Notes under the pieces: model-generated
What the model was told of the DNA's origin: nothing
Database searches by the model: none
What the model saw: the letters and a program-made list of their open reading frames with translations, nothing else
Translations under genes and position numbers: made by a program
NCBI GenBank assembly: GCA_000708835.1
Contig: DF237029.1
Span: 86,658 to 150,657 of the forward strand
DNA from: Klebsormidium nitens
Taxonomy: Eukaryota > Streptophyta > Klebsormidiophyceae > Klebsormidiales > Klebsormidiaceae
DNA: 64,000 nucleotides
Reading direction: 5' to 3'
Shown here: piece by piece, positions 35,578 to 47,295 of the stretch
Numbering within the stretch: position 1 is the first letter of the stretch
Layout of the letters: every line of letters begins with the position of its first letter

Positions 35578-35694
35578 GTTGGACAGCTGGGCGGGGGCCG
35601 CGCCAAAATTTAAGAATCGAGTGCTCGTTGCAGGCAATCCCTGCTTGCAGAAACTGATTCGATACATCCCCGAGGGGCTGTCCTATGTTCTTAG

Positions 35695-35722
35695 GTAACA
35701 GTAACTTAGGTACCTACCGTAT
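35695..35722. repeat. Short GTAC-rich patch
   Basis: It reads GTAACAGTAACTTAGGTACC then TACCGTATG, like other GTAC-rich intergenic blocks here. Confidence 0.35.
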
Positions 35723-36317
35723 GTGTGCGTGAGGCAGCAGCGTGACTGCCCACCTGGCCCAGGCCCAGGCCAGGGCCAAGGCAGTTGATCAAGAGTGGAT
35801 GAATTTCAGATCGCGGGCAGGGGCGCGGCATTAAAGATCTTGTACATAGGTATCTTAAACTGGGGCTGCTTGCAGTGCTCTCGCCTATGAAACAGTGGGG
35901 TGCCAGCAGCTGCATCATGCAGCATTCTTAATTCCAATCTCTGCTGCAGCGGCTTTGTTGTTGACACCTTCTTTCGTACAGGGAGAAGGTTCTCTTTGCA
36001 AGGCCAACTACCAAGAAAACTTGACTCTCCAACCCTGTGCCCATTCGTGGCAATTGTGCATCTCGAGCCACCTTTGCTCTTTGAGGAAGTTGAGTTCATG
36101 AAATGCAAAAGCGGTGAAGCACTTGGAGGGTTTCCATGAGTTTCCATGGCCACTGGCCGGGCTCTCCAGCTATTTCATCGTACAAGATAAAAGGGAAGAA
36201 GAAAACCCTTGATTGAGAGGGTTTCTGCAGATGTTGAATTGAAAAGCCAGTACTTGAGCATCAACACTTTTGCATTGTGCGCTACTACATTATTCTGGCG
36301 CCCCGCCGAAAAGCACA

Positions 36318-39306
36318 ATGGGAGGGGTGACGTCCAGCATAGCTGCAAAATTTGCGTTCTTCCCCCCGTCACCACCTTCGTACAAGGTCGACAAGGATCC
36401 TGCCACGGGCAAACCGAGGTGTGTTGAAAGCATGTTTGTTTTACGGCTTTAGTTGGGCTGACGTGTGTGCACGGAACTTTCTAGGGTCGTAGTTTCAAGG
36501 TATCTTCTTACGGCCACTTCAGTGGGCAACTTCGGACAGCTTGGTGGCAAGCTGACTCTGTCCTGACCTACTCTACGGTTGATTGAACACAAAACAATCG
36601 AGCTTTCCTATAGACACGATAGCGGGTGCATTGTCTGAGAGTCCTGGCCAAGTCAACATTCATTTGTGCCGTGTCCAAGCTTTGCACAACTGTCTCTGCC
36701 CAGTTCGTTTCTTTTGAAGTGTTTCTTGCCAGCCAACCTCCGGTTTCAAACTTCCTTGAAGTACCTGATTGTATAAGATATTTCAAACTTGCAATTGAGT
36801 TCTTTCTCAACTTCTCAACGAGATACGTGCACAAACCGAATGAGAGGAGTCCCCCAGCAATGTCCGATCAACAAGAGTGTTCACATAAATGTGAGTGTTC
36901 AGGAAGCGGAGAGATATGCACTTCAAAATGGTCGACCATGCGTTGTCCTGCAGATTGTCCCCACTGCCGTTGAAGAAGAACGTGGAGGTGCTGTGGCTGA
37001 AAACCCGCCGAAGAACAGAGATCTGTGCCATGCTGGTCAAGAACCCGTATGCGAGGCTGACACTTCTGTACAGCCATGGGAATGCGGCAGACCTGGGACA
37101 AATGCACGACCTGTATGTTGAGCTCAGTTCGCTTCTGGAGATTAATGTATTGGGGTAAGTGACTGTCGTGCGGCGACATGCATCCTGACTCTCAGTCCCA
37201 TGGTTTTGTCGGATCCCTGCCCTGAGTTCCAGCAATTAAGTACCTGAACTGGAAAGTAGTAGTCAGAGGCACTGACCTGCCCTTCGTTGACAAACGTAAT
37301 CAATGATCGTTTTTTTCTAGTGCTGCTTGGTGCACCCAGGAAAGAAGCCCCTCCTTGGCATCCCCATACAGAAGGGTGCACTTTTTAAAAAGCGAGCTGG
37401 GGTACGTCCCAAGAAGCACGATCCTTCTTCTTCAGACGCTTCGTCCTTTGCAAGTCTGTCATGACGTAACGAGCAACTGCAAACAGTAGGTGTCAGTGTA
37501 GGTAAGCCTTTCCTTGTTCAAGGTGCTCAGAGATGCCTGGTCATCAGCTCTTGCTGAACAACTGGCTTGACTTCACTTCTTGCGATGTATTGCAGGTATG
37601 ATTATTCTGGATACGGCGCAAGTACTGGCAAGGTAGGCACCCTCTCCTTGATCTGGATTCCATTAAAGTTACGTGGCTCCGTTGTTTGTCCACCTGGGAC
37701 GGAGGCCTGTTCCATCCACCTAGAGTTTCTTAGCATTACGATCAGTGTGGCTGCAATTGCACGCTTGCTTATATAGGGCCGCTTCTGCGCCGTCTTATTG
37801 TCTGAGGGAGCTTCGAATGATGACAGGTCTACCCTCTACAGCTTGGCCTCCGCTTCCAATAGACACACTTTTGTGGTTAAATGTGATGTCGAAACTTCCT
37901 TCCGAAGTCGTTCAGCTGGCCTTCACAGTCTGCTCTTTCTTCTTGCAGCCCAGTGAACAGAACACATATGCTGACATTGACGCCGCGTACGACCACTTGG
38001 TGGGGCAACTAGGGGTGCGGGAAGAGGACGTGGTTCTTTACGGACAGTCAGTGGGGAGCGGGCCGACCGTCGATCTCGCTGCTAGGAAGGAGAAGATCCG
38101 GGGCGTCGTGTTGCACAGCCCCATGCTTTCGGGCGTCCGAGTCATGTACCCTGTGAAGCGAACGTACTGGTTTGATATCTTCAAGGTAAGCGAGACGTTG
38201 GAGCGTTTTAGCGAGCGCTTCCTACCCGCTCGCTCAGGCGTGTGATTGCTTCGTTTGCACTTTATTTCTGTGGCACGATCAAGCGGCGTGGGAGTCAAGC
38301 GGCCTGACCTTCTCTTGTGCTTATCCTCGTGTCTCTTCGGTTTGCCGTTGATGGTGGAGCACATTGTCACATTGTCACGTTGTCAATTTGAGACGAGCGT
38401 AGGCTGATGGGTTTATGCTACTGTCACAGCGAATCCATCTCGTCAGCTGGCACGACCCCGTTTAAGCGCGTTTTACAGATGAGTATGACGCGTTCTTGAG
38501 AAGAGACGGGCACGTAAGATGGGACTACCTCCTTCCAGCTAAAGGCCGACTCAATCTTGGGATCGATATCACCCCTTTGCTTGCACTCGTATTCTTTTCT
38601 GGTTCCAGTGATTTCACAAAGTAAGATTCTTGTAAAGTCGTCGCCAAGATAACACTTGGACCGTCGAGTCCTGCTGCAGCTTATACAGGAGATGGTGACA
38701 AGAGCTACATGCGCCTGGAAGGGACACGGACGGTTTAAAATTATGGCTTGACCAGGATCAGCGATTCTAACCTGACTTACCTGATTTGCACTGCTGCATG
38801 CTTCGACAAGTCGCTCAGAGGGACCGCCACTTTGCTCTCAATCAGTTGTGCCTCCTTATACAGAACTGCGAGAAGATCGGGAGCGTCAAGTGTCCAGTCC
38901 TCGTCATGCACGTAAGTTTCCGGCAGAGAAGCGCGAGAAGATTTTGCAACACGATTGGAAATCGTGAATGCTTCGAACTCTTTCACCCTCTGGTTTGCTC
39001 TCGGATTGTCAATTGCAGTGCCTTCCTACCGTTTGTTCTTGGCCAACCAAGTGGTCGCATGCGAGCCCTTCGGACACCTGTGCGAAGTATGACAATGCAG
39101 TCAGGCTCAACCTTCTGGACGGATCGTTGCAGGGCACTGCCGACGAAGTCATAGATGTGTCACACGGCAAGAAACTTGTGGAGATGTGCAAGCGGGCTTA
39201 CGAACCCCTTTTCGTGGAAGGAGGGACGCACTGTGACCTGGAATTCTTCTCGGAGTACATAAATCATCTGCGGAAACTCATTCGACACTTAGAAGAGGAC
39301 AGGTAG
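36318..39306 (+). CDS. ABHD17-type alpha/beta hydrolase
   Basis: This is a serine hydrolase of the ABHD17 family; animal members remove palmitate from membrane-bound proteins, and plant members are abundant and less studied. Exons are 36318-36418, 36954-37154, 37596-37632, 37949-38185, 38864-38911 and 39133-39306; 265 residues. The start [20 protein letters not shown] matches the family N-terminus. Further landmarks are [14 protein letters not shown] (oxyanion region), [20 protein letters not shown] split by two introns, the nucleophile elbow [11 protein letters not shown] (Ser about 147), [29 protein letters not shown] (Asp about 212) and GGTHCDLE (His about 241), giving a complete triad. 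Intron phases agree throughout. Animal ABHD17 has an N-terminal cysteine cluster for palmitoylation; it is absent here, as in plant relatives I know. No regulatory element is recognised. Confidence 0.93.
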
Positions 39307-40146
39307 TTTAGAGAGGATCACCCTTAGCTCAACGCACGCTTAGACAGACCGCAGCAAGAGGAAGTACTGCCATCGGAAGGGATGTAGTTATCTTATGCAC
39401 GTGACAGGCTACTCGAGTTAGTCTTGCCAGAAAAAGTGTCTAGCTCGCATACCGGTATATTCTGGACACACGTTTGTGCCATGTTGACTACCTGCCATTC
39501 TTGAGTGCAAATCATAAGCATGGTGCATCCAGTGTTGTACGCGGTATATCCAACAATTTAGGGCGCTGACTAGACGCCACATGTCTAGCTGCACTTCGAT
39601 CAATGGCACACGGCAGGAACCTTAATGGTCCAACTGCTTTCATAAAGCTTTGTGGAGTAGTGTAACAGTACTTAGATGGGCAAAATATCGGCGCACGCAA
39701 ATGTGTGTACTCAATCTCTGTATGACTGATACGGCAATCCTGTTTAGCTCTGGCTTTCGGTTGTAGCTTGAAAATAAAGATGATGCGTGCTGCATGCTGC
39801 ATACCATTTGAATGCTCGGGCGGCTTGCTTCATGCTGCCATTAACGCGTTGCTTTGCAAACGAAAGCAGCCGTGTATGCTATAGAGCACCATAAGGGTGA
39901 CTGGCGTTTGACCCCATAGTCACTGCATGTATCAGTTTCCAACATGCTGATGTGGCTGGACAAATGATGGCCACCCTGCCAGATCCTCGTGCTGACATAC
40001 TAAGAACAGTATCCTTATTCTACGAATTTCATGGTTTTGACAATATTTGAGGACTCACAGGTCAGTATTCACCACCTTTATGAACGGCTCAATTGCTCAA
40101 CACAAATTACCAGGGCCTTTTGTGCCCTACCTCGAAGTTCACATGC
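39307..40146. other. Tail-to-tail intergenic region (ABHD17 / coiled-coil gene)
   Basis: Only 3' flanks are expected. An AATAAA-like word near 39774 may serve one of them. Nothing else is seen. Confidence 0.5.
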
Positions 40147-42232
40147 TTAAGTCAACGAATGGCCGGGGCTTCGATCTTCATCCGTTTGCTGCAAGGAACA
40201 AAGTGATGGTATGCTCGTCATGGTCTCAAAGCGCCATAAGATGCAACCCCACTTCCTCAAGACTAAGAAAAGGAGTTTTGAAACAGGGTCGGTCTTGAAA
40301 TCTGGATAAGGCAAGCCAGTGCTCTCTTCAATCAAGGGCGAGTATGGTTGATCCACTACTGTCGACAATGATAAAAGTCTACTTAGCACCTTACCTCTGC
40401 TCCAAATCGTTGGCTTAGATCCAGAGTGCATCCCACTCCTGCATCACTGGCTTTCCGGCGATGATATGCAGGGCTCGCTGCCATGGCTCCAACTGGGCTG
40501 TCAAACTGTGTTTGTGACTTGACGGCCACAAGAGACTTTGCAGCTTCCGGGATGGCCAAAAGCGAAACATACTCTGGGGAGCCCTCATTCGAGTCCTCAG
40601 ATTGCAACCCTGGAATTGAGCTTCTCCTGCTTAGAGCTGACAGATCCGACAACTGTCTGCTGAGCGACTTCTGAAAACTGGAGAATTCAAGGTCACCCTC
40701 AGCAACTTTGCTCTGCGGGGTGCACTCTCCTTCTCTCCACGAGGACGTGCTGCTCTCAGACTCGATTGCCAGTGAAAGGACTGGTTTTGCACCACTGAGG
40801 GGTTTATCTTGAACTTGTGCTAACCCTAACGCAGATGCTTTTGCTGAAGCTTCACTAAGTCTTGCCCTGATCTCCTGTCGTGTCTTTTCGACCTGCAGAG
40901 ATTGCATATTGCTTTGTGCACAGCAGAATGTACAGTAAGCAGCGCAGCAAAACGTACTCACAACGATGTGTATGTGTTTCCTAGGCATCAGCATGACAGA
41001 TCCATCCGAACATGACCCAAGGCATGTTGTCGGTATCTGTATCGATCGAAAAAGAGCAGACTTCCAGATTTGCTGCAGAGATGCTCGAAATCTTTACGTG
41101 TAGGCTGCTATGCCACAATCTTCAAAGAAATCAAGGACCTTGAGAAGCAGATTCAAGGAGGCACAGTGACGAAAGCTCGCTTACCTGGTTGTGTAATTCA
41201 TTCAGACTGGAAGCAAACTCGTCCTGCTCATGCACTTTTGCTTGCAAGTTCTGTAGCTCATGCAAAACCATTTCCTTCTCCTCTACTATTTCGTACTTGT
41301 CAGAGGCACTTGCAAATGACGGTGTCCCACGTCGCTGGAGGACTTCAGTCAGGGCCTTCATCCTCTCACAAGCTGCTGCAGCAGCTGCTTTTGAAGCTGC
41401 AGTCTCAGTCTTGGCAGCAGTGCAATCGTTGGTTGCTTTCACAAGCTCTGACTTCAGCTCCTTGAGCTCTTGCTGCGCCGTTGCCAACTCAGAAGCTATG
41501 GATGTGCATCTGTTTGAGAAGGTGTCTTTGTCCTTCTCTACCTCACCCAACCTGGTTTTGAGCTCTACGACCTGTGTTCTCAATCCAAGTGCCTCCAACT
41601 GCTCCTGCGCCAAATCTGCTTGCAGTGTTGTCACCATTTCTTCCAATCTCAGTGCTTTCAGAATGTAAGCCTCCTCACTCCGTTTTACCTGCAATGCAGC
41701 AAGGCCATAGACTTGCTCCACTTGCTGAATTCGCAACATCTGAAAGTTGGCCAAGGGTAAGGGACATCATGGTTGAAGATCGGAGAGCCCCTCTCAAGAC
41801 ACTTTGGGCATTGGAGGCAGTCCACCACTCCCTTTCTCTAAGTGCTTTTGTTGCATATTTTACAAAAATCTCAAAGGAAGGGACTTCTTGAATAGAGAAG
41901 CAATCAGAGAGTGAAAGACATACCTCCATGAAGCTTCGAATCTGCGTAAGGGGCTTCCTCTCAGGAATTGGACCGTCTGCTTGCACTCCAGCCATGCTTG
42001 ATCGACGGTGCGGTTTTTTGAGGACCTCAGCTGCTTTAGCGGGAGCCATTGGTTGAACATTTGGATCAGATGCTGCCAGCGAAGGCAAAGGCACTTCCTC
42101 TGAGATTGCATGCAAGCCGGTCGCACCACAAGCTGGCTGATGTCTTGAGCGGCTAAGGACGCTCTGCACATCTGCGACACTCTTCCGTCGCCGGGCTGAG
42201 TTTTTAGCCAGATGTTCCGTGCTGGTCTCCAT
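40147..42232 (-). CDS. Unrecognised coiled-coil protein
   Basis: I do not recognise the family. Exons in coding order are 41924-42232, 41185-41739, 40395-40892 and 40147-40188; about 467 residues, all junctions phase 0. The first exon encodes a basic, probably disordered N-terminus with two similar basophilic sites (RRRKSVADVQ and HRRSSMAGVQ). The second encodes a long heptad-rich coiled coil (RIQQVEQVYGLAALQ onward, with LEEMVTTLQADLAQEQ and LKELKSELVKAT) of about 180 residues. The third is Ser-rich with SRRSSIPGLQ and YHRRKASDAG. The last adds only 13 residues (QTDEDRSPGHSLT). The start is the ATG at 42232; the frame stays open upstream to 42253 without another ATG. It could be cytoskeletal, but that is a guess from the coiled coil only. 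Confidence 0.65.
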
Positions 42233-42460
42233 CCAGGTTGACGTCGAAGACAAGCCGCCTCAGGCTGTGCCAGCTTTTCAGGGGATATCTTTGCACCCTT
42301 GGAATGGACTAGGTGGTAGGTAGCATTGCATTGCTGCATTGGCAACCCTTCGGCAACTTTGGCGGCAGGGATAGGTACTTGACCGAGCCGCAGAGGTGCC
42401 CTGCATTTGATTTCAGTTGCCACTAGGACTCGTAGTAGGAGTCTACGACTGTACGAGTCA

Positions 42461-42535
42461 CGACTAGGTAGGTACCCAGTACATACCTACCTAGTACCTA
42501 CTGTCTACAGGTGACATCAGGCTACCTACAGGACC
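42461..42535. repeat. GTAC/GTAGGTA-rich block upstream of the coiled-coil gene
   Basis: Repeated AGGTAGGTACC, TACCTACCTAGTACC and CTACCTACAGG words on both strands lie about 230-300 bp upstream of the start codon. Confidence 0.5.
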
Positions 42536-42557
42536 TAATTTTGAAGGGCCAACTTGT

Positions 42558-42897
42558 CACTGTCAGAGTGCGTGGAAGGAGAACGTGGACCAAATTCGCA
42601 CCTTTTGGACCCTACCAAGCTTTAGTACCCTTTCCGCCGCGCGCGGCCCCGGGTCATTGATCACGTCCAGGGTCCGACCTGAACTTAGCCGGTACATTGT
42701 ACCGGTACTGTACCTAGCCTGCGCCGTGCGGGAGGTACCATGAAAGTGCCGGTACCTTGCCGGCCCGATCCCCAAGTCAGTGCCGGTACGGCCGGGAGAA
42801 GCTACATACTAAATTTGCAGTCCAGGGTACAAAACTGTGGGGGGTTTTAAAAAGTCCGAATTTGGTCCACGTTCTCCTTCTACGGGTTCTGTCAGTG
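42558..42897. mobile_element. Candidate inverted-repeat (MITE-like) element
   Basis: A 24-bp perfect inverted repeat (arms 42575-42598 and 42857-42880, core GGAGAACGTGGACCAAATTC) sits inside longer imperfect arms that end in CACTG…CAGTG at 42558 and 42897. The interior (~240 bp) is GTAC-rich and codes for nothing visible. No target-site duplication is evident, so a transposon origin is unproven. Confidence 0.5.
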
Positions 42898-43506
42898 AAC
42901 TGCAGTGCACGAATTCAAGTCCAACTTTTGAATTTTGAAACTCGAGGGCGGCAAGAACCGTTTGAAGGACGTTCTCACTTTCGAAGATTTGGACCGTGCG
43001 GCGGCGGGCTCTGAGCGACACTGGACGGTTCGATCGCCGTCGATACTCTCCAGGGCTGGAGACGGCCGCCCCCTCTTATTGTGTGGTTATTGAGAGGTCG
43101 ACATTACGAGCCAAGAAATCGAAACGTCGAAAAGAACGAAATGAAGCCCCCAAGGGGGGTGACAAAAGGGGAGGGAAAAGCATTCGCGCGGGCAGCTTTT
43201 GGCTCGAATGGACACGAAAAGCGGAGATATTTGAGTGGATTTTTTGGAAGGGGGGTACCTCTTCGCCGCGTGTCAAAATATCTGACGTCGTTGGGCTCCG
43301 TTGAGCGATCCGTCGTTCCGTCGACTGGCGGCGTCATGTTGCCGTGACGTCCGCAGAAGATCAAGCAATAGCGCCGTCCAAGTAGGTAGGTCGTATTGGT
43401 CCAAATGAAGCTTATTAATCTGACCTAATATAAGCATGTTTTTGTAGATACCTTGGGATGTGTCGTGTGACGTGTCCACACTGCAAACCTGGCCTAGAGG
43501 AAAAGG

Positions 43507-43531
43507 TGTAGGTAGGTAGGTAGTGGGTACC
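43507..43531. repeat. GTAGGTAGG simple-repeat patch
   Basis: GTGTAGGTAGGTAGGTAG is followed by TGGGTACC. It is one more GTAC-type patch in this divergent promoter region. Confidence 0.5.
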
Positions 43532-44634
43532 AAGTTCCAAAAGAGTTACAAAATTGCGTGATTTAATGACAAAACCCTAGGTGAATCGAGAATCGAGATT
43601 CGAGGCGCTATATTCAGAGAGATTGCAGCTCACAAATTAATTGAAGACATTTATTGCCGATTTTACACCTGCCTTTCGGACGGAAATCGTCGGAGCCAAT
43701 CAGATGGAAGGAGAAGGGGAAACGCCGCAGGCTGAACAAACTTTTCATGGGCTTATGTAGAAGGTAGACCGAATTTTCCCTGATTAAACAGAGATATGCA
43801 ATTTCGTGCAGGGGCAATGCCAGAAGAAGAATCGAGTCATTGCTGGAACGCGTAGGTTACAGGTACCTACCTTTGCCTTTGCTTCACTCGCCAAGGTTCT
43901 CGACATGTCGGGCTACGTACCGTACTGCTTTTAAATTTCGGCGAAAAATAAATAATTATTTGGCCTGCTGAAAACTTTAAATAATTATCCAAGAGCGATA
44001 ATGGTCGATAACGGTTCTTTTTAGCAGGTAACGCTAGGTCTGCCGAAAGTTCCAAACGTTTCATAATTAACTATTTTGCGTCGAAGGTGCCGATATTAAA
44101 AAGCAGTACGGTACATGCATTCTAAAATTCCGACCTAGACATTGATGAACCAGCTAGCTCGTGCATGGCAAAGGCTCGAACTTTGTCATCGGCGTATGGG
44201 TAACTTCCGCGAGCTATAACTCTAGTCTGGATGAGCTGGGACGCTTGAGATCAGTCGACCCACAGGGACTGCATGATGATTCCAAACGCCAGTGGAACTC
44301 AAACAGCCAGAGCAGGAATCGCTTTTCGCAGATTCAGCAGGGGGCGTGAGACGTGGCAGCGGGACGTCGGGGCCCACCAATGGCGGCTTCGCAAGTATCT
44401 CTGGATGCCCTCAATACAGGCTGCATCAGAGTAGCAGTCTGCCATTTGTAAAGGCGCTGACAGCAGACCTTAATTTCCTGGGGGACGACACGTTAATCGC
44501 GCACCCGACTGTCGGCCACCTATCAGCATTCGCTGATTGGTGCAGCTGCCAGTTGGGTTTCTTTCGCTTGCACCGTCTCAATTGCGGCGACAAGCTGATG
44601 AAAGCTCTTTAGCAAAACTTTCCCCTTTCTCCTT

Positions 44635-47295
44635 ATGGCGGCAATTTTGTTGGATGTGGGTGGACTTCTGTGCAACGAGGAGGAGCCCGACTCTGACCTG
44701 TATCCGGAGAGTCCAAGCGGCACATCTGAATCCCTGTCAGATGCGTCCACATCGGCACCTTTCCATGTGTCCGCCTGCCAATGTAGCTGGAATTGTCCTC
44801 TCCCCCCTCACCACGGCCTGTGGCCTCGGACCTCTTATGAACCCCAGGCTGACCTAGAGGACTGCAGGGAGTGCATTGAGGTCCTCATTCAGCAGGAACT
44901 CCACCACCTCCCCTCGCCTGACTACTTTCACCGGGTTCAGGACCTGGCAGTCTGTCCAGAACGAAGAGGGGATGCTATCAGGTGGATAATGCAGGTGGGT
45001 TTATGATCTGAATCTGCTGGTGGCAGAGAAGTGAAGGGTCCTGTCCAGCAGGGGTTCCCCTCAGGATTCTATATGCCGATCTACCGACCTCACAAAATGG
45101 TCAAAGAGTTGCAGTTGATTCAAAGGTGCCACCTTTGGCCAGGTTTCGTATTGTGAGACTATAGATAAGGGCCGCGCAGGCTATCAGCAGATCGTTCAGC
45201 CGTAGTTCCCCTTTCTCATTCATTGCATAGAATTCATGGTTGTGGGTACGGTGAAACAATTGCATGTCAAGCCGTGTAGCAATGAGCACTGACATAAGGG
45301 GTTTCCGCACCTGCAGTTGGGTATTTACTTATGTCCAATGGTACAAACCTGACTACAGTTGATGTGGAGATTTGTCAATGTACTAAATGCTGGGCCACAT
45401 TAACAGCAGCAAAAACCCATTGTTGCAAGGCTCCTCCTTTATAAGCAGTCTGGGAAAGACAAGTCACATGAGGGAAAAGGAGTCGATACAGTGTCACTTC
45501 TGTGCTACCTTGCATCCTTTCCTCACATTGCTTGCCTTCTGTCTCAGGTCCGTAGCTGCTTCAATTACAGTCTGCTCACGGCCTCTCTTGCGGTCAACTA
45601 CATGGACAGGTTCCTCTCTGCATACCCCTTGCCGGTGAGAACCAAACCCCATATGCCTTTGCCTGCATTGATGGAAGCCAGGGCCTGATTGATCAGGGAC
45701 CAATGCGCCACCAAAATTTATAAAGTCTCCATTGGCCTCACCTTCTGGCACATGGTATGAGACAAACACATGTGTCAATTGTACTTCTACAACATCATGG
45801 TTTCACAGCTTTTCCATGTTCGTCTGCAGGATGCCGAATGGCCTCTGCAACTCGTTGCTGTGGCCTGCTTGGCAATCGCTGCCAAGATGGAGGAGGTCGA
45901 CACACCCTTTCTTTCTGACATTCAGGTATGCCCTCTCACCCTCTTGCTCCATCAATCCAAGCAACCCCGGTTGTCTTGAATTGGACAAAGTGTAGTAGGT
46001 CAACTTCGTGTTGTCGAAAGGGTTTATGCAACTTGAAGATTAGGAGAAGTCTTGCCCCTGACTGGACCCAATCAGGACGCATCCTTGCCTTTCCAGATCA
46101 TCATTTTGTTCTGCTCCTCTTCGCAATCTGACAAAACGCAATCGTTGTGCAGTCAAAGACACCGTTCTGCATCAAACCAGAGTTGAGCCAGCGTATGGAG
46201 ATCCTGGTTCTGAGCACTCTCAAGTGGCGCGTCCATGGCGTAACCAGCTTCAGTTTTGTCGATCCCTACCTTGCCATCATCGGCGCAGACGGCCCTTTCG
46301 CAGCCGCCCTAAATGCAAGGGTTTCCGAGTTGCTACTCCGGGCTTTGCTTGGTGAGCCCTGCATATGATCCAGTCTATCTGTCTATTTGGCAAGATTTCC
46401 TCTGATTCATCTGATGTCAAGAAGGAGGAGAGATAAGGAGCACTGCGTGGCAGTGCCCACGTTTCTGGCACTGAGAAGTCCAATCATTCTCGCACCTTTC
46501 AGAATCTAATGAGGCCCCGTTCAACCAACTGCATTCCCGCTCCAAGAATGGCCGGAGCGTGATCGCAAATGCCTCATGTTTCGCTAGTCTGCAATGGATA
46601 CAGGTTGTGAGTTCTATTGTGCTTGTGTGCTCTTGCATCGCAGCGGTCACTTTCCTGATCCTAAGTGCTGCTCCTTGCAGATGTGCGATTCCTTGCCATC
46701 CGTCCTTCAATTACAGCGGCTGCTGCTGTGATGCAAGCGCTCCACGAACTACCACGGAGGGATGCGCAGGTCTATCAATCAGCATTGATGAAAACCCTTT
46801 CACCAAGTCCGGTGAGTCCCGCTTCAACTGCCACCTCGTCAGTTGCTCTACTGTTCATAGGCGTTCTTTACATGCTTAAGGTGCTGGTTTCGTGACCAGA
46901 TTGGTTTTTTGCATCATTCTTGCAGTCTAGCAGGCAGAGTTCAATCTGATATACGTAATACAGGTTGGTACAGACGAGAAGGCAAAAGCATAGACTTGAA
47001 AAGACAGACGAGAATGCTGATTGCAATGCTCTTTTTGCAGGCTGTCCTGGAGAGCTGCAGGCTGCTTCTCGCTGAGGTTGCCAACTCGACAATCTACGCT
47101 GCCACCAGCGAGGACTCTGGTCTCACTTGCGTTGCGCAACAAGTTGTTGATCCGTTCCCTAGAAAGCCCGCGCCCTCCAACGTTGGCTGGGCTCAGGCAG
47201 CAAGGGATCCCTCCCAAGCTGTTGCCTCACGCGCGTTGTCTGGGGATGGAGTCAGTCTTTCAGGGAAACGGAAACGGCAGAGTCTTCGTCAATAG
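44635..47295 (+). CDS. CYCD: D-type cyclin
   Basis: This is a G1 cyclin that activates CDKA to phosphorylate the retinoblastoma-related protein. Exons are 44635-44994, 45548-45634, 45830-45925, 46153-46351, 46681-46811 and 47041-47295; 375 residues. An LxCxE motif for retinoblastoma binding (LLCNE, residues 11-15) is at the N-terminus. The N-terminal cyclin box reads RRGDAIRWIMQ, VNYMDRFLSAYPLP, WPLQLVAVACLAIAAKMEE, followed by QRMEILVLSTLKWRVHGVT and SFSFVDPYLAIIG of the second fold. A C-terminal basic stretch (GKRKRQSLRQ) could be a nuclear signal. Each exon border matches plant cyclin D block limits and all phases agree. The start has no in-frame competitor upstream in the conserved region. 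Which plant CYCD subgroup it belongs to cannot be decided by eye; a single ancestral type is plausible in an alga. Confidence 0.95.

Larger units (their letters stand above)
33569..36317. other. Head-to-head intergenic region (SF3B1 / ABHD17) with assembly gap
   Basis: It should hold both promoters. Apart from the N run and a short GTAC-rich patch I recognise nothing. A gene hidden in the gap cannot be excluded. Confidence 0.5.
42233..44634. other. Head-to-head intergenic region (coiled-coil gene / cyclin D)
   Basis: It contains GTAC-rich blocks (42461-42535, 42690-42785, 43507-43531) and an inverted-repeat candidate element at 42558-42897. Positions 43560-44600 show no recognised gene; part may be cyclin D leader. 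Confidence 0.5.

Noticed and set aside
34572-35667. Open frames of over 300 codons across 34655-35577
   Set aside because: They consist almost wholly of unspecified residues from the N run.
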